A DNA stretch of 64,000 nucleotides from an uncultured Collinsella sp. (GTDB lineage: Bacteria; Actinomycetota; Coriobacteriia; Coriobacteriales; Coriobacteriaceae): the NCBI GenBank assembly GCA_900544645.1, contig UQWG01000001.1, positions 1 through 64,000 on the forward strand. Reading direction: 5' to 3'. Below, piece by piece: positions 36,011-45,859 of this stretch (position 1 is the stretch's first letter; every line of letters starts with the position of its first letter). Both the position numbers and the translations under genes were made by a program. The notes below the pieces were generated by a model that made no database searches, was not told the origin of the DNA, and saw only the letters and a list, made by a program, of their open reading frames with translations.

Positions 36011-37288
36011 CTAGTCGAGTCCGGAGAACGAGGGGTATGCGCTCTCGCCGTGTTGACTCGCATCCATGCCCAGCGCCTCGTCGGCCTCGTCCACGCGCAG
36101 GCTGCCGTGGAACAGCGCCTTGACCACCGCGGCGATCACCAAGTCGAGCACCAGTACAATAGCGACCGTCACCACAATGCCCAAAATCTGCGAGACGAGC
36201 AGCGACACGTCGCCCGTGTAGAGCAGGCCGCCCTTACCGGTCCACGAGAGCTCCGGCACGCAGAACAGGCCCGTGAGCACGCCGCCCAAGATGCCGCCGA
36301 TACCGTGGCAACCAAACGCATCGAGTGCATCGTCGTAGCCAAACTTGGTCTTAAGATGGCTGATGGCCAGGTAGCAGACGGGCGACACGATAAGGCCCAT
36401 GACCAGTGCCGCCCACGGCTCGACAAAGCCCGCACCCGGCGTGACCACCACAAGGCCCGCAACCAAACCGGTGCTGGCACCCACCAGCGTGGGGCGGCCG
36501 GTATGCACGCGTTCGACGGCAAGCCACGAGACCATGCCTGCCGCGCTGGCCGTCACGGTGTTGAGGATGGCGAGTGCCGCCACGGCATCGGCCTTAAACT
36601 CGCTGCCGCCGTTAAAGCCAAACCAGCCAAACCAAAGCAGGCCGGCGCCTAGCGCCACAAACGGCACGTTATGCGGACGATAGCTCACCATGCCAAAGCC
36701 GCGACGACGGCCGAGCATTAAGCAGAGAATCAGTCCCGTCAGACCGGACGAGATGTGCACCACGTCGCCGCCGGCAAAGTCGAGTGCGCCGATGATGTCG
36801 CCGATAAAGGAGCCCTCGCCGCCCCAGACCATGTGGGCGAGCGGCGCATAGACCACGAGCAGCCAAATGCCCAGGAAGGCCGTCATGGCACCAAACTTAA
36901 CGCGGCCGGCCAGGCTGCCCGTGACGATAGCGGCCGTGATCATGGCAAACGCCATTTGGAAGGCGATGTTGATGATTTGAGGGTAGACGGCACCGTCCGC
37001 GGCATTGCCCTCGGCCGCCTGCAGCACCTGGCCGAGCACCGGTAGACACAGCAGCTGGTCAAGGCCTCCAATAAACGGACTTGAGCCGTCGCCGCCGTAG
37101 GCCAGCGACCAGCCGGCAACAATCCACAGCACACCAACCAGGCCAATGGCGCCAAAGCACATGAGCATGGTGTTGATGACATTTTTGCGTCTGGACAGGC
37201 CGCCATAGAAAAACGCCAGACCCGGTGTCATTAAAAACACGAGCATGGTGCAGATGAGCATAAACGTTGTCGATCCCGTATCGTACAT
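36011..37288 (-). CDS. amt: Ammonium transporter Amt
   Basis: A 425-residue Amt channel with 11 transmembrane segments. Motifs: LMTPGLAFFYGGLSRRKNV near the start, DFAGGDVVHISSG (conserved Asp and first pore His), and FGCHGIGGILGG (second pore His). Conducts ammonium into the cell. Start 37288 has AAGGGGGAGCGA before ATG; the frame reaches 37456 without support. Paired with the PII gene downstream. Confidence 0.95.
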   Translation of the reverse strand: MYDTGSTTFMLICTMLVFLMTPGLAFFYGGLSRRKNVINTMLMCFGAIGLVGVLWIVAGWSLAYGGDGSSPFIGGLDQLLCLPVLGQVLQAAEGNAADGAVYPQIINIAFQMAFAMITAAIVTGSLAGRVKFGAMTAFLGIWLLVVYAPLAHMVWGGEGSFIGDIIGALDFAGGDVVHISSGLTGLILCLMLGRRRGFGMVSYRPHNVPFVALGAGLLWFGWFGFNGGSEFKADAVAALAILNTVTASAAGMVSWLAVERVHTGRPTLVGASTGLVAGLVVVTPGAGFVEPWAALVMGLIVSPVCYLAISHLKTKFGYDDALDAFGCHGIGGILGGVLTGLFCVPELSWTGKGGLLYTGDVSLLVSQILGIVVTVAIVLVLDLVIAAVVKALFHGSLRVDEADEALGMDASQHGESAYPSFSGLD

Positions 37289-37390
37289 TCGCTCCCCCTT
37301 GATCGCATGAACGTTGTCGGCGCCCATAATGCGGCCGAGGGGCAACTGGTGTAGACCAGATACGGCGTTGTTAAACGCTGCGTTGTCGAA

Positions 37391-37427
37391 TGGAAACGGT
37401 GCCGCAATCTTGGAAACGGCGCGGCAA
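37391..37427. promoter_or_regulatory. Tandem 17-bp repeats upstream of amt
   Basis: TGGAAACGGTGCCGCAA (37391-37407) and TGGAAACGGCGCGGCAA (37411-37427) differ at two positions and are 20 bp apart, i.e. on the same DNA face after about two turns. They lie 100-140 bp before the amt start. Confidence 0.45.
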
Positions 37428-37486
37428 CGGACACGAAACGAACGGGAAATACGCAAGCAAGGGAGGCGTGAGCGCGCCCGTCCCGG

Positions 37487-38506
37487 CTAGCGACGAAACA
37501 GTTCGCGGGCGCGGTCGCGGAGATTAGTTGCTCGAATGACACCTTCGTAGCGATTGATGCGCAGGCGCGGGAAGGCATTGAAAAAGCGCAGGTCGCGGCG
37601 GCTGAGTGACACGCTCGGCACCGGACGGCCCATGCGCTTGCCGGCAAGGCGACGACTGAGCGACGGACGCGACATACTCGGCGCGGCATCGGCCACGCGG
37701 CGGGCGGCAAGCGCCAGGCCGCGAGCACCATCTGCGATAAACGTCGGCATCGAAGCCTTCTCACGAAGGGCATCGAGCGTCGCGTCGCCCAGCTCGGCCA
37801 GCCAAGCGTTAACGGCACGGCTACGGATGTGTGTCTGTGCCACCGAGTCAATCGTCGAATCGGGAATGCGCTCGAGCATTGAGTCCGAGGCATCGGCAAG
37901 CGACTCGTTGATGCGGTCGGCAAGGTCGGCTCGGACGCGCTCCAGCTGATCGGACAGACGCCGCCAGCTCGCCAATGAGCACGCCGCGTCGACCATCATC
38001 GCGACCGCGACGATAAAGGCGGACAGCCGCACAATCAGCACCGGCAGATGGCCAAGCAGCCCCAGCAATGCCGGCTCCACTAAACGGCAAATACACAACG
38101 CACCCAAGCCAAACGCGCAGGCCCAGTACAGGCAGATGCGTCCGTGCAAGTTAAACGGCAGGTGCGAGTAATCCCAAAAGCGAGCGCCCGTTGTTTTTTC
38201 CAATAGAAGGCCCACACTGTACTCGATTGCGCTGCATACAAGCGCCGCGGCGACAAACTGGCTCGAGGCATCCGGAATCCCGCGCAGCAAAAGCCAGCAG
38301 GCTATTCCGCCCACACCATAGATAGGACAACACGGCCCCAGCAAAAAGCCACTGTTGGCAAATCGTCCGTGATTGAGTATGGCGCAGACCGTCGACTCCC
38401 ACGCCCAGCCGCAAAAACCGTAGAAGGCAAACGAGAGCACCAGTGCCGAGAGCGGGCAGGCGGCAAGCGTCGCGCCGCCAAATGCCATGTCGATCGCGGT
38501 TTCCAC
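37487..38506 (-). CDS. CmpB-type putative ABC permease / membrane protein (PF06541-like)
   Basis: A 339-residue protein. The first 180 residues hold about five hydrophobic segments with AFYGFCGWAWESTVCAILNHG and NSGFLLGPCCPIYGVGGIACW, the hallmark of ABC_trans_CmpB proteins (FYSFLGWxxE, GFLxGPxxPIYG). The rest is a soluble helical, Arg-rich tail. Reported as type-IV ABC transporter permeases, but no ATPase partner is nearby and the role is unclear. GTG start, 3 bp after the HD gene's stop, so translationally coupled. Confidence 0.8.
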   Translation of the reverse strand: METAIDMAFGGATLAACPLSALVLSFAFYGFCGWAWESTVCAILNHGRFANSGFLLGPCCPIYGVGGIACWLLLRGIPDASSQFVAAALVCSAIEYSVGLLLEKTTGARFWDYSHLPFNLHGRICLYWACAFGLGALCICRLVEPALLGLLGHLPVLIVRLSAFIVAVAMMVDAACSLASWRRLSDQLERVRADLADRINESLADASDSMLERIPDSTIDSVAQTHIRSRAVNAWLAELGDATLDALREKASMPTFIADGARGLALAARRVADAAPSMSRPSLSRRLAGKRMGRPVPSVSLSRRDLRFFNAFPRLRINRYEGVIRATNLRDRARELFRR

Positions 38507-38509
38507 CGT

Positions 38510-39046
38510 CTACCCTCTCCTCTTTTCACTCGATTCGCTGCTCACGCCATCGTCCGCCTCGTCCTTGCGCGGCAAAACGCCGGCGACCGTCTCGCGCAGC
38601 GCGCACCATTTATCCGCCAGACACACAATCCATGCCTCACGACACGTCGGCGGCACCGGCACCAGCGGAAACATATGCCGCACGATAATATTCCGTTCGC
38701 GCGGCGTCAGCTCATAATCTTCCTCCGCACGTGCCAGGGCAAAAAACGGGTGGCGAAAGCCATGCAGCCGATGGCTTGGGTCGGGATCGTGCCAGTCATA
38801 GAGAAAGTAGTCGTGCAGCAAGGCTCCGCGCAGCAGCGAGGCACGGTCGATCGAAATGCCAGCACGGCCCAAGTGCTCGGCAAAGGACAGACTTGCCCGT
38901 GCCACCGAGGTCACATGTGCATAGACCGTCACGTCGCCATGCTGGATAAACTCGCGCGTCAGGTCCAAGCGGCCCGCCTGGGCGAGCTGGCGGGCGGCAT
39001 CGTCGACCTCGTGCGCGATTTTCTCGGCACGAACGGCATCGGACAT
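38510..39046 (-). CDS. HD-domain phosphohydrolase
   Basis: A 178-residue HD protein: LLRGALLHDYFLYDWHDPD (catalytic HD pair) and LTPRERNIIVRHMFPL. Similar small HD proteins act on nucleotides or are of unknown substrate. Start 39046 with GGAGGCAGC upstream. Co-transcribed with the CmpB-like gene (3-bp gap) and divergent from dxs. Confidence 0.85.
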   Translation of the reverse strand: MSDAVRAEKIAHEVDDAARQLAQAGRLDLTREFIQHGDVTVYAHVTSVARASLSFAEHLGRAGISIDRASLLRGALLHDYFLYDWHDPDPSHRLHGFRHPFFALARAEEDYELTPRERNIIVRHMFPLVPVPPTCREAWIVCLADKWCALRETVAGVLPRKDEADDGVSSESSEKRRG

Positions 39047-39273
39047 GCTGCCTCCTTCCAGCGGCTCACGGCGGCAAGCCACGGCCTGCACGTATTGAAA
39101 AAATCATCATCGAATCTATCAGTATGGCATCGGACAAAACGTTTTGCCCCACCAGTTGTCGAATTACCGCGCCGCCGTCACATATCAAACGCCAAAATGT
39201 GCGAGACTGTCTTGTGCAATTGTGTCGGCCGAGGGAGCGCCGGCGCTCGATTCGCATGGAGTAACCCACAACG

Positions 39274-41055
39274 ATGCTGCTTACGCAAACGACAACGCCC
39301 GAGGACGTCAAGGCTCTCGACCGCGCCGAGCTTCCGCTGCTCTGCGGCGAGATTCGCCACGCCATCCTCGAAAGCTCCGCCGCTGTCGGCGGACACGTTG
39401 CCCCCAACCTGGGCGTCGTTGAGCTTACGGTTGCGCTTCATCGCGTGTTTAACTCCCCTATCGACAAGATTGTCTTTGACGTTTCGCACCAGACCTACGC
39501 CCACAAGGCGCTGACCGGGCGCGCGTATACCTATATCGATCCGGAACGTTTTGGCGAGGCTTCTGGCTTTGCCAATCCCGACGAGTCCGAGCACGACCTG
39601 TTCGCCATGGGCCACACCTCGACCTCGGTGAGCCTGGGCTGCGGCCTAGCGCACGCTCGCGACCTGGCGGGCGATGCGTACAACGTCATCACCATCATTG
39701 GCGACGGCTCGCTTTCGGGCGGCCTGGCGTTTGAGGGCTTTAACAATGCCGCCGAACTCGATAGCAACCTGATCATCATCGTCAACGATAACGACCAGTC
39801 CATTGCCGAGAACCATGGCGGCCTGTATCGCAATCTGGCCGAGCTGCGCACCAGCAACGGCACCTGTGAGCGCAACGTTTTCCGCGCGATGGGACTCGAC
39901 TACCGTTATTTGGACGCCGGCAACGACGTGTTGTCCCTAGTCGACACGCTGCAGGAACTGCGCAATATCGATCATCCCATCGTGCTGCACGTCTCCACCG
40001 CCAAGGGCAAGGGCTTTGAGCCGGCCCAGAGCGACCCCGAGCGCTGGCACCACGTGGGTCCGTTTGACATGGCGACCGGGCGCAAGCTCTGCCCGGGCCA
40101 TCCGAGCGAGCCTGCGCCGCGCACCTATGCCGACATTACGGGCGAGGCGCTCAGTGCCGCCATCGAGCGCGATCCGCAGGTCGTGGGCATCACGGCCGCC
40201 ACGCCCTACATCATGGGTTTTACGCCCGAGCTTCGCGCTGCCGCCGGCAAACAGTTCGTCGATGTGGGCATTGCCGAGGAGCACGCCGTGACCTTTGCCA
40301 CCGCGCTTGCACGCTCGGGCGCCAAGCCAGTCTTTGGTGTGTACGGCACGTTTTTGCAGCGCGCCTACGACGAACTGTGGCACGACCTGTGCCTCAACGA
40401 CGCCCCGGCAACCATCCTGGTGTTTGGCGCGTCGATCTTTGGCACCACATCCGAGACGCACCTCTCGTTCTTTGATATTTCCATGCTGGGCGGTCTTCCC
40501 AACATGCACTACTTGGCGCCGACCTGCATGGAGGAATATCTGTCCATGCTGAGCTGGTCGCTCGACCACCGCGAGCATCCCGTGGCAATCCGCGTACCGG
40601 GCATCGGCCTGGTAAGCCGCCCCGACCTTGCACCCGCCGAAGACACCGACTACAGCGCCGTTCGCTATAACGTGGTGCGTCAGGGCCGCGACGTTGCCGT
40701 GCTCGCGCTCGGCGATTTCTTTGAGCTGGGTGAGCGCGTGGCAAACCGTCTGACTGCCGAGTACGGCATCGAGGCCACGCTCGTCAACCCGCGCTTTGCA
40801 ACCGAGCTCGACCGCGAGTTCCTCGACAGCCTTGCCGCCGAGCATCGCGTTGTCGTCACCCTCGAGGACGGCGTCTTGGACGGCGGCTGGGGCGAGCGCG
40901 TCGCGTGCTATCTGGCATGCACGCCGTTGCGCACGCGCACCTTTGGCATCGCCAAGGGCTTTCCCGACCGCTACGAGCCCAACGAACTGCTCGCTCAGAA
41001 CGGCATGACGGTTGAGAACATGGCCGCCGAAGCCGTGAGACTACTCAACGAGTAA
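39274..41055 (+). CDS. dxs: 1-deoxy-D-xylulose-5-phosphate synthase (short form)
   Basis: A 593-residue TPP enzyme, first step of the MEP isoprenoid pathway (pyruvate + glyceraldehyde-3-phosphate). TPP/Mg motif IGDGSLSGGLAFEGFNNAAELDSNLIIIVNDN, catalytic-site HQTYAHKALTGR, the transketolase-type glutamate in VDVGIAEEHAVTFATALA, and the C-terminal domain with VVTLEDGVLDGGWGERV. It is about 30-40 residues shorter than typical Dxs. Start with GGAG 12 bases upstream. Confidence 0.93.
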   Translation: MLLTQTTTPEDVKALDRAELPLLCGEIRHAILESSAAVGGHVAPNLGVVELTVALHRVFNSPIDKIVFDVSHQTYAHKALTGRAYTYIDPERFGEASGFANPDESEHDLFAMGHTSTSVSLGCGLAHARDLAGDAYNVITIIGDGSLSGGLAFEGFNNAAELDSNLIIIVNDNDQSIAENHGGLYRNLAELRTSNGTCERNVFRAMGLDYRYLDAGNDVLSLVDTLQELRNIDHPIVLHVSTAKGKGFEPAQSDPERWHHVGPFDMATGRKLCPGHPSEPAPRTYADITGEALSAAIERDPQVVGITAATPYIMGFTPELRAAAGKQFVDVGIAEEHAVTFATALARSGAKPVFGVYGTFLQRAYDELWHDLCLNDAPATILVFGASIFGTTSETHLSFFDISMLGGLPNMHYLAPTCMEEYLSMLSWSLDHREHPVAIRVPGIGLVSRPDLAPAEDTDYSAVRYNVVRQGRDVAVLALGDFFELGERVANRLTAEYGIEATLVNPRFATELDREFLDSLAAEHRVVVTLEDGVLDGGWGERVACYLACTPLRTRTFGIAKGFPDRYEPNELLAQNGMTVENMAAEAVRLLNE

Positions 41056-41056
41056 G

Positions 41057-41094
41057 AAAACCTCCGCAAGGGAAGCACCCCTGCGGAGGTTTTT
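41057..41094 (+). terminator. Rho-independent terminator of dxs
   Basis: AAAACCTCCGCA pairs with TGCGGAGGTTTT, followed by more T. Confidence 0.92.
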
Positions 41095-41109
41095 GTTTTC
41101 ACGACGCGA

Positions 41110-41251
41110 TTATCTCAATCTGTAACATCTAGGGCCCGAATTCCCGTCTAACTGTTACAAATCTAGACAAGACGTCTTAGTCCCTGACCTTTGTCTCAAT
41201 CTGTAACAGATAGAGACCTTTTGGCCGTCCAGGTGTTACAGATTGAGATAA
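41110..41251. repeat. Cluster of TCTCAATCTGTAACA motifs in both orientations
   Basis: TTATCTCAATCTGTAACA (41110-41127) and its perfect complement TGTTACAGATTGAGATAA (41234-41251) bracket a further forward copy GTCTCAATCTGTAACA (41193-41208) and a degenerate TGTTACAAATCTAGA (41153-41167). Noncoding. Confidence 0.75.
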
Positions 41252-41283
41252 AGCAGCGAGACATGCCGCTGCATCGGTCAGAA

Positions 41284-41318
41284 CCACCACAAAGGTGCCT
41301 GTCCCTTTTTGGTAGGTA
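41284..41318. repeat. CTGTCCC-core repeat, CCACCACAAA-arm type, second copy
   Basis: ACCACCACAAAGGTGCCTGTCCC then TTTTTGGTAGG. The left half equals that of 14479; the right half is like the TGCCAAAA-type copies, i.e. a hybrid. Confidence 0.65.
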
Positions 41319-41359
41319 GAATTACCCATAAGGTAAGTATGTTTCTGAGTTATTTCGTG

Positions 41360-41389
41360 TTGACCCATTTGAGCGCGATAGGGTATAAC
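41360..41389 (+). promoter_or_regulatory. Promoter of the amino-acid ABC importer operon
   Basis: TTGACC (41360-41365), an 18-bp spacer and TATAAC (41384-41389), 44 bp before the ATG of the binding-protein gene. Best sigma-70-type match seen in the window. Confidence 0.7.
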
Positions 41390-41432
41390 TCTACTCAACC
41401 GCTAGGAATTTTATTGAGAAAGGTGTTCTACC

Positions 41433-42428
41433 ATGAGCAAGAACCTCTCCCAGCAGGTCGTTCTCGACCGCCGCGGCTTCGTTGCCGCCACCTTCGCAAC
41501 CGTCGCCGGCCTTGGTCTTGCCGGCTGCTCCGACACCAGCGCCGAGGCCGACAAGGGTTCCGCCGCCGACTCCTCCAAGAGCTCCGAAGATACCGAGGCT
41601 TCCACCACGCTCGACGCCAAGGCGTTCGACAAGCTCGTCGACAACGGCCCCAAGGCCGATGACGACGCCATCGCCGCCAGCACCTGGGCCACGGCCGTTA
41701 AGGACGCCGGCGTCTTTAAGATCGGTGGCGTTCAGACTTCCACGCTCTTCTCCCTCCTCAACGAGAAAGACGGTCAGACCCGCGGCTTCGACGCCGGTAT
41801 CGCACAGCTCCTGTCCAACTACATCCTGGGCGAGAACAAGGTCGAGATCACCCAGGTGACCTCGGACACGCGCGAGTCCGTCTTGCAGAACGGCCAGGTC
41901 GACGCCGTCTTTGCCACCTACACCATCACTGACGAGCGCAAGAAGCTTGTCTCCTTTGCCGGTCCCTATTACTACACGCAGCAGGCCATCCTGGTGCTCG
42001 CCGATAACGACGACATCAAGAGCGTCGACGACCTGGCCGACAAGAACGTCGCCGTCCAGTCCGGCTCCAACGGCCCCGCCATCCTGGAGGAGCTCGCTCC
42101 CAAGGCCAGCCAGCAGGAGTTCAAGACCGACGAGGAGGCCCGCCAGGCACTCCAGCAGGGTCGTGTTGACGCCTACGTCATCGATAACAACATGCAGCAG
42201 AGCGCCCTGGTCCGCGAGCCCGGCAAGTACAAGATCGCCGGCAAGCCCTTCGGCAGCAAGGAGCCCTACGGCATCGGTCTGCCGCTCGATTCCGACGGCG
42301 TCGCCTTTGTCAATGACTTCCTTAAGAAGATCGAGGACGACGGCACCTGGACCGAGCTGTGGCAGATCTGCATCGGCGACCGTACGGGCGACACCAATGT
42401 TCCCGAGCTGCCCGAGATCGGCGCCTAG
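41433..42428 (+). CDS. Amino-acid-binding lipoprotein of ABC importer
   Basis: A 331-residue solute-binding protein (SBP_bac_3 type). The N-terminus is DRRGFVAATFATVAGLGLAGC (lipobox LAGC), so it is lipidated by Lgt. The mature part has FDAGIAQLLSNYILG, GQVDAVFATYTITDERKKLVSFAGPYY and DKNVAVQSGSNGPAILEEL, as in glutamate/polar amino-acid receptors. First gene of the operon. Ribosome site AAAGGTGTTCTACC-ATG. Confidence 0.92.
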   Translation: MSKNLSQQVVLDRRGFVAATFATVAGLGLAGCSDTSAEADKGSAADSSKSSEDTEASTTLDAKAFDKLVDNGPKADDDAIAASTWATAVKDAGVFKIGGVQTSTLFSLLNEKDGQTRGFDAGIAQLLSNYILGENKVEITQVTSDTRESVLQNGQVDAVFATYTITDERKKLVSFAGPYYYTQQAILVLADNDDIKSVDDLADKNVAVQSGSNGPAILEELAPKASQQEFKTDEEARQALQQGRVDAYVIDNNMQQSALVREPGKYKIAGKPFGSKEPYGIGLPLDSDGVAFVNDFLKKIEDDGTWTELWQICIGDRTGDTNVPELPEIGA

Positions 42429-42516
42429 GCAGCGAGCCTGGTAACGGCCGTAACGAAACCATATGGAAACGCATGATGCGCTTTATTGCGGTAAACTGTT
42501 TCCTCACTGAGTTGTC

Positions 42517-42542
42517 GGGGCTTCCGTACACACGGGAGCCCC
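42517..42542 (+). terminator. Internal attenuator hairpin after the binding-protein gene
   Basis: GGGGCTTCCG (42517-42526) against CGGGAGCCCC, followed by TTTCCTT, 25 bp before the first permease ATG. It would lower permease relative to receptor expression. Confidence 0.6.
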
Positions 42543-42566
42543 TTTCCTTATCGGCGGGAGGTCCGC

Positions 42567-43226
42567 ATGAGTCTCTCCGAACTCTGGTCGCTCTATGGCC
42601 AGAACTATATCGACGCGCTGCTAGCAACCTGGGGCATGACGCTTGAGTCGTTTGCCATCGCCATGGTGCTGGCCGTCGCTGTCACCGTGATGCGCGTGTC
42701 GCCGCTCAAGCCGCTGCGCGTCTTTGGCGACCTGTATGTTCTGGTCTTCCGTAACATCCCCGGCATCGCGCTGCTCATTATCGTCGTCTACGCGCTGCCG
42801 CCGCTCAAGGTCGTTCTGCCCTACCGCACCTGCGTTATCGTCGCCACGGTCCTTTTGGGCTCGGCCTTTGGCTCCGAGAACTTTATGAGCGGCATCAACA
42901 CCGTCGGCGTCGGCCAGGTGGAAGCCGCCCGCTCGCTGGGCATGAGCTTCAGCCGTATCCTCGCCAAGATCGTGATTCCGCAGGCGCTGCGCTCGAGTGT
43001 GCTGCCCATGACCAACCTCTTTATCGCCGTCATGCTCACCACCGCGCTCGGCAGTCAGGTGCCGCTTAAACCGCAGGAGCTCACCGGCGTGGTGAGTTAC
43101 ATCAACACGCGCTCGCTCGGCGGCGTCGCCGCGTTCTTTATCTCGGCGCTCGGCTACCTGGGCACGGCCTTTGTGGTGAGCCACATTGGCAACTACATCG
43201 ATAAGAAGGTGAGGATCCTCCGATGA
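42567..43226 (+). CDS. Amino-acid ABC transporter permease 1
   Basis: A 219-residue HisM/GlnP-type permease with five hydrophobic segments. The cytosolic EAA loop is EAARSLGMSFSRILAKIVIPQALRSSVLP, with FRNIPGIALLIIVVYALPP near the start. Ribosome site GGGAGGTCCGC-ATG. Ends in ATGA, overlapping the next permease by 4 bp. Confidence 0.92.
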   Translation: MSLSELWSLYGQNYIDALLATWGMTLESFAIAMVLAVAVTVMRVSPLKPLRVFGDLYVLVFRNIPGIALLIIVVYALPPLKVVLPYRTCVIVATVLLGSAFGSENFMSGINTVGVGQVEAARSLGMSFSRILAKIVIPQALRSSVLPMTNLFIAVMLTTALGSQVPLKPQELTGVVSYINTRSLGGVAAFFISALGYLGTAFVVSHIGNYIDKKVRILR

Positions 43227-44056
43227 GCAAGCACTCCTCTTCTGCGCTCACCATGCGCGATGCGCTCTACGAGGCTCCCGGCCCCAAGATGCTCGCCAAG
43301 ATTCGCATCGGCACCGCCATCTCGCTTGTTGCCGTCGCCGCGCTCGTCGTCCTCGTGCTGCAGCGCTTTTATGTGACCGGTCAGCTTTCGGTCCACTATT
43401 GGTATTTCTTTACGCACCTCACCACCTGGAAGTTCCTGCTTGCCGGCTTTGAGGGCACCGTTAAAGTCGCACTCACCGCTGGCGCCATTGCGCTGGTGCT
43501 GGGCTTAGCCCTTATGCTCGGCCGCACCAGCGACATTAAGCCGCTCCAGCTGGTCTGCCGCGTGCTCACCGATTTTTTCCGCGGCGTACCGAGCCTGCTG
43601 TTCATCTACTTCTTCTTTTTGGTGCTGCCCCAGTACAAGATCGCACTGCCGTCGTTTTGGATGCTCACGCTTCCCGTCGCGCTCGCCGCCGCCGGCGTAC
43701 TCGCCGAGATCTTCCGTGCCGGCGTCAACGCCGTGCCGCGCGGCCAGGTCGAAGCCGCCCAGGCGCTCGGTCTCTCCAAAGCTAAAATCACCTTTAAAAT
43801 CGTGTTGCCGCAGGCTATTCGGTTTATCATTCCGTCGTTGATTTCGCAGCTCGTGGTCGTAGTCAAAGACACCACCGTCGCCTATGTGGTGAGCTACCCC
43901 GACCTCATGCAAAACGCCCGCGTGCTCATTACCAACTACGACGCCCTCGTGTCGGTCTACCTGGTAATCGCGGTCATCTATATCCTCATCAACGTCGCGA
44001 TCAACAAGGCCGCTGTCTATGTTTCGCACAAGACCGGCGCGACCATCATCCGCTAA
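43223..44056 (+). CDS. Amino-acid ABC transporter permease 2
   Basis: A 277-residue permease partner. An N-terminal soluble leader of about 40 residues precedes the membrane part. EAA loop EAAQALGLSKAKITFKIVLPQAIRFIIPSLISQL, and FRGVPSLLFIYFFFLVLP. The ATG lies inside the stop of permease 1, so translation is coupled. The pair resembles the GluC/GluD permeases of Actinomycetota. Confidence 0.92.
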   Translation: MSKHSSSALTMRDALYEAPGPKMLAKIRIGTAISLVAVAALVVLVLQRFYVTGQLSVHYWYFFTHLTTWKFLLAGFEGTVKVALTAGAIALVLGLALMLGRTSDIKPLQLVCRVLTDFFRGVPSLLFIYFFFLVLPQYKIALPSFWMLTLPVALAAAGVLAEIFRAGVNAVPRGQVEAAQALGLSKAKITFKIVLPQAIRFIIPSLISQLVVVVKDTTVAYVVSYPDLMQNARVLITNYDALVSVYLVIAVIYILINVAINKAAVYVSHKTGATIIR

Positions 44057-44092
44057 CACTTTACCATTTCAAGTCATAAGGAGCCGAGCACC

Positions 44093-44857
<765 letters not shown>

Positions 44858-44944
44858 CCCAATTGCCACGCGGGCAAATTCATCAGTAACGTTTGCTCCG
44901 CGCCACCCCTGTGCCATGTCCACCCGGATTCGAAAGCTACGCCC

Positions 44945-45754
44945 ATGATCGGAACCCGCACCTCATCGTCCTACACTCCGCACGTCGACGTCGATCCCGC
45001 CGACCGTCCGCTCATCCTGGTCGCACCACGCTGGGAAGAAGCGAAACCCTATTTGAGCGAGACGCTCTCCCCCAACGAGGAGATTGCGAGCGTCTTTGTC
45101 GATGCCATCCTTGCCGCCGGCGGCCTGCCGCTGCAGATGTCCATCACCGAGGACATTGAGGTCATCCGTCATTACGTCGATATCGCCGACGGCATCGCCA
45201 TTCCCGGCGGCCCCGATGTCAATCCCAAACGTTGGGGCGATGATCGACCCTACGACCCCACCCTCTGCTGCGAGATCCGCGATAGCTTTGAGTTTAAGCT
45301 GGTCGGCGAGGTGCTCCGCGCCAAAAAGCCGCTCTTTACCACCTGCCGCGGCACGCAGTTGCTCAATGTCGCCACCGGCGGCACCCTGTGCATGGACGTG
45401 CCAAGCCTGGGCGCGCGCGAGGGCCGCACGCAGTGGCGCCACACCCACGTGCTCAACGATCCCGTGCACCCCGTCGAGGTCGTGCCGGGCTCGCTGCTCG
45501 ACCGCGCGGTTGGCGGCGCCAGGCTGATCCAAACCAACTCCGCACACCACTGCTGCGTCGATCGTCTGGGTAAAAGCACGCGCTTGGTCGCCAAGGCAAC
45601 CGACGGCGTTCCCGAGTGCATCGAGGTCGAAGGCCAGCCGTTCTGTCTAGGCGTGCAATGGCACCCTGAGTACACGTGGAAGACGCTCGAGACCGACTTT
45701 AACCTGTGGAAGTCGTTTGTCGAGGCAGCGGCCAAGGTAAAGCAGGCCCGTTAA
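44945..45754 (+). CDS. Gamma-glutamyl-gamma-aminobutyrate hydrolase-like (class I GATase)
   Basis: A 269-residue PuuD-type peptidase C26. Nucleophile Cys in FTTCRGTQLLNVATGG, IAIPGGPDVNPKRWG, and catalytic His-Glu in GVQWHPEYTW. Such enzymes cleave gamma-glutamyl amides and release glutamate. The position just after a glutamate-type importer suggests a role in glutamyl-compound use (inference). The Shine-Dalgarno is weak. Confidence 0.88.
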   Translation: MIGTRTSSSYTPHVDVDPADRPLILVAPRWEEAKPYLSETLSPNEEIASVFVDAILAAGGLPLQMSITEDIEVIRHYVDIADGIAIPGGPDVNPKRWGDDRPYDPTLCCEIRDSFEFKLVGEVLRAKKPLFTTCRGTQLLNVATGGTLCMDVPSLGAREGRTQWRHTHVLNDPVHPVEVVPGSLLDRAVGGARLIQTNSAHHCCVDRLGKSTRLVAKATDGVPECIEVEGQPFCLGVQWHPEYTWKTLETDFNLWKSFVEAAAKVKQAR

Positions 45755-45775
45755 CTCGCGAACCACAAAACAGAT

Positions 45776-45818
45776 AAGGGCGCCCCGCCGGCCACATGGT
45801 CCGGCGGGGCGCCCTTTT
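45776..45818 (+). terminator. Strong terminator after the importer cluster
   Basis: Perfect 16-bp stem AAGGGCGCCCCGCCGG/CCGGCGGGGCGCCCTT followed by T (45815-45818). Confidence 0.92.
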
Positions 45819-45859
45819 ACCTATATGTGGCCGGCACGCAGCCCAAGGCCCGCAAGCTC

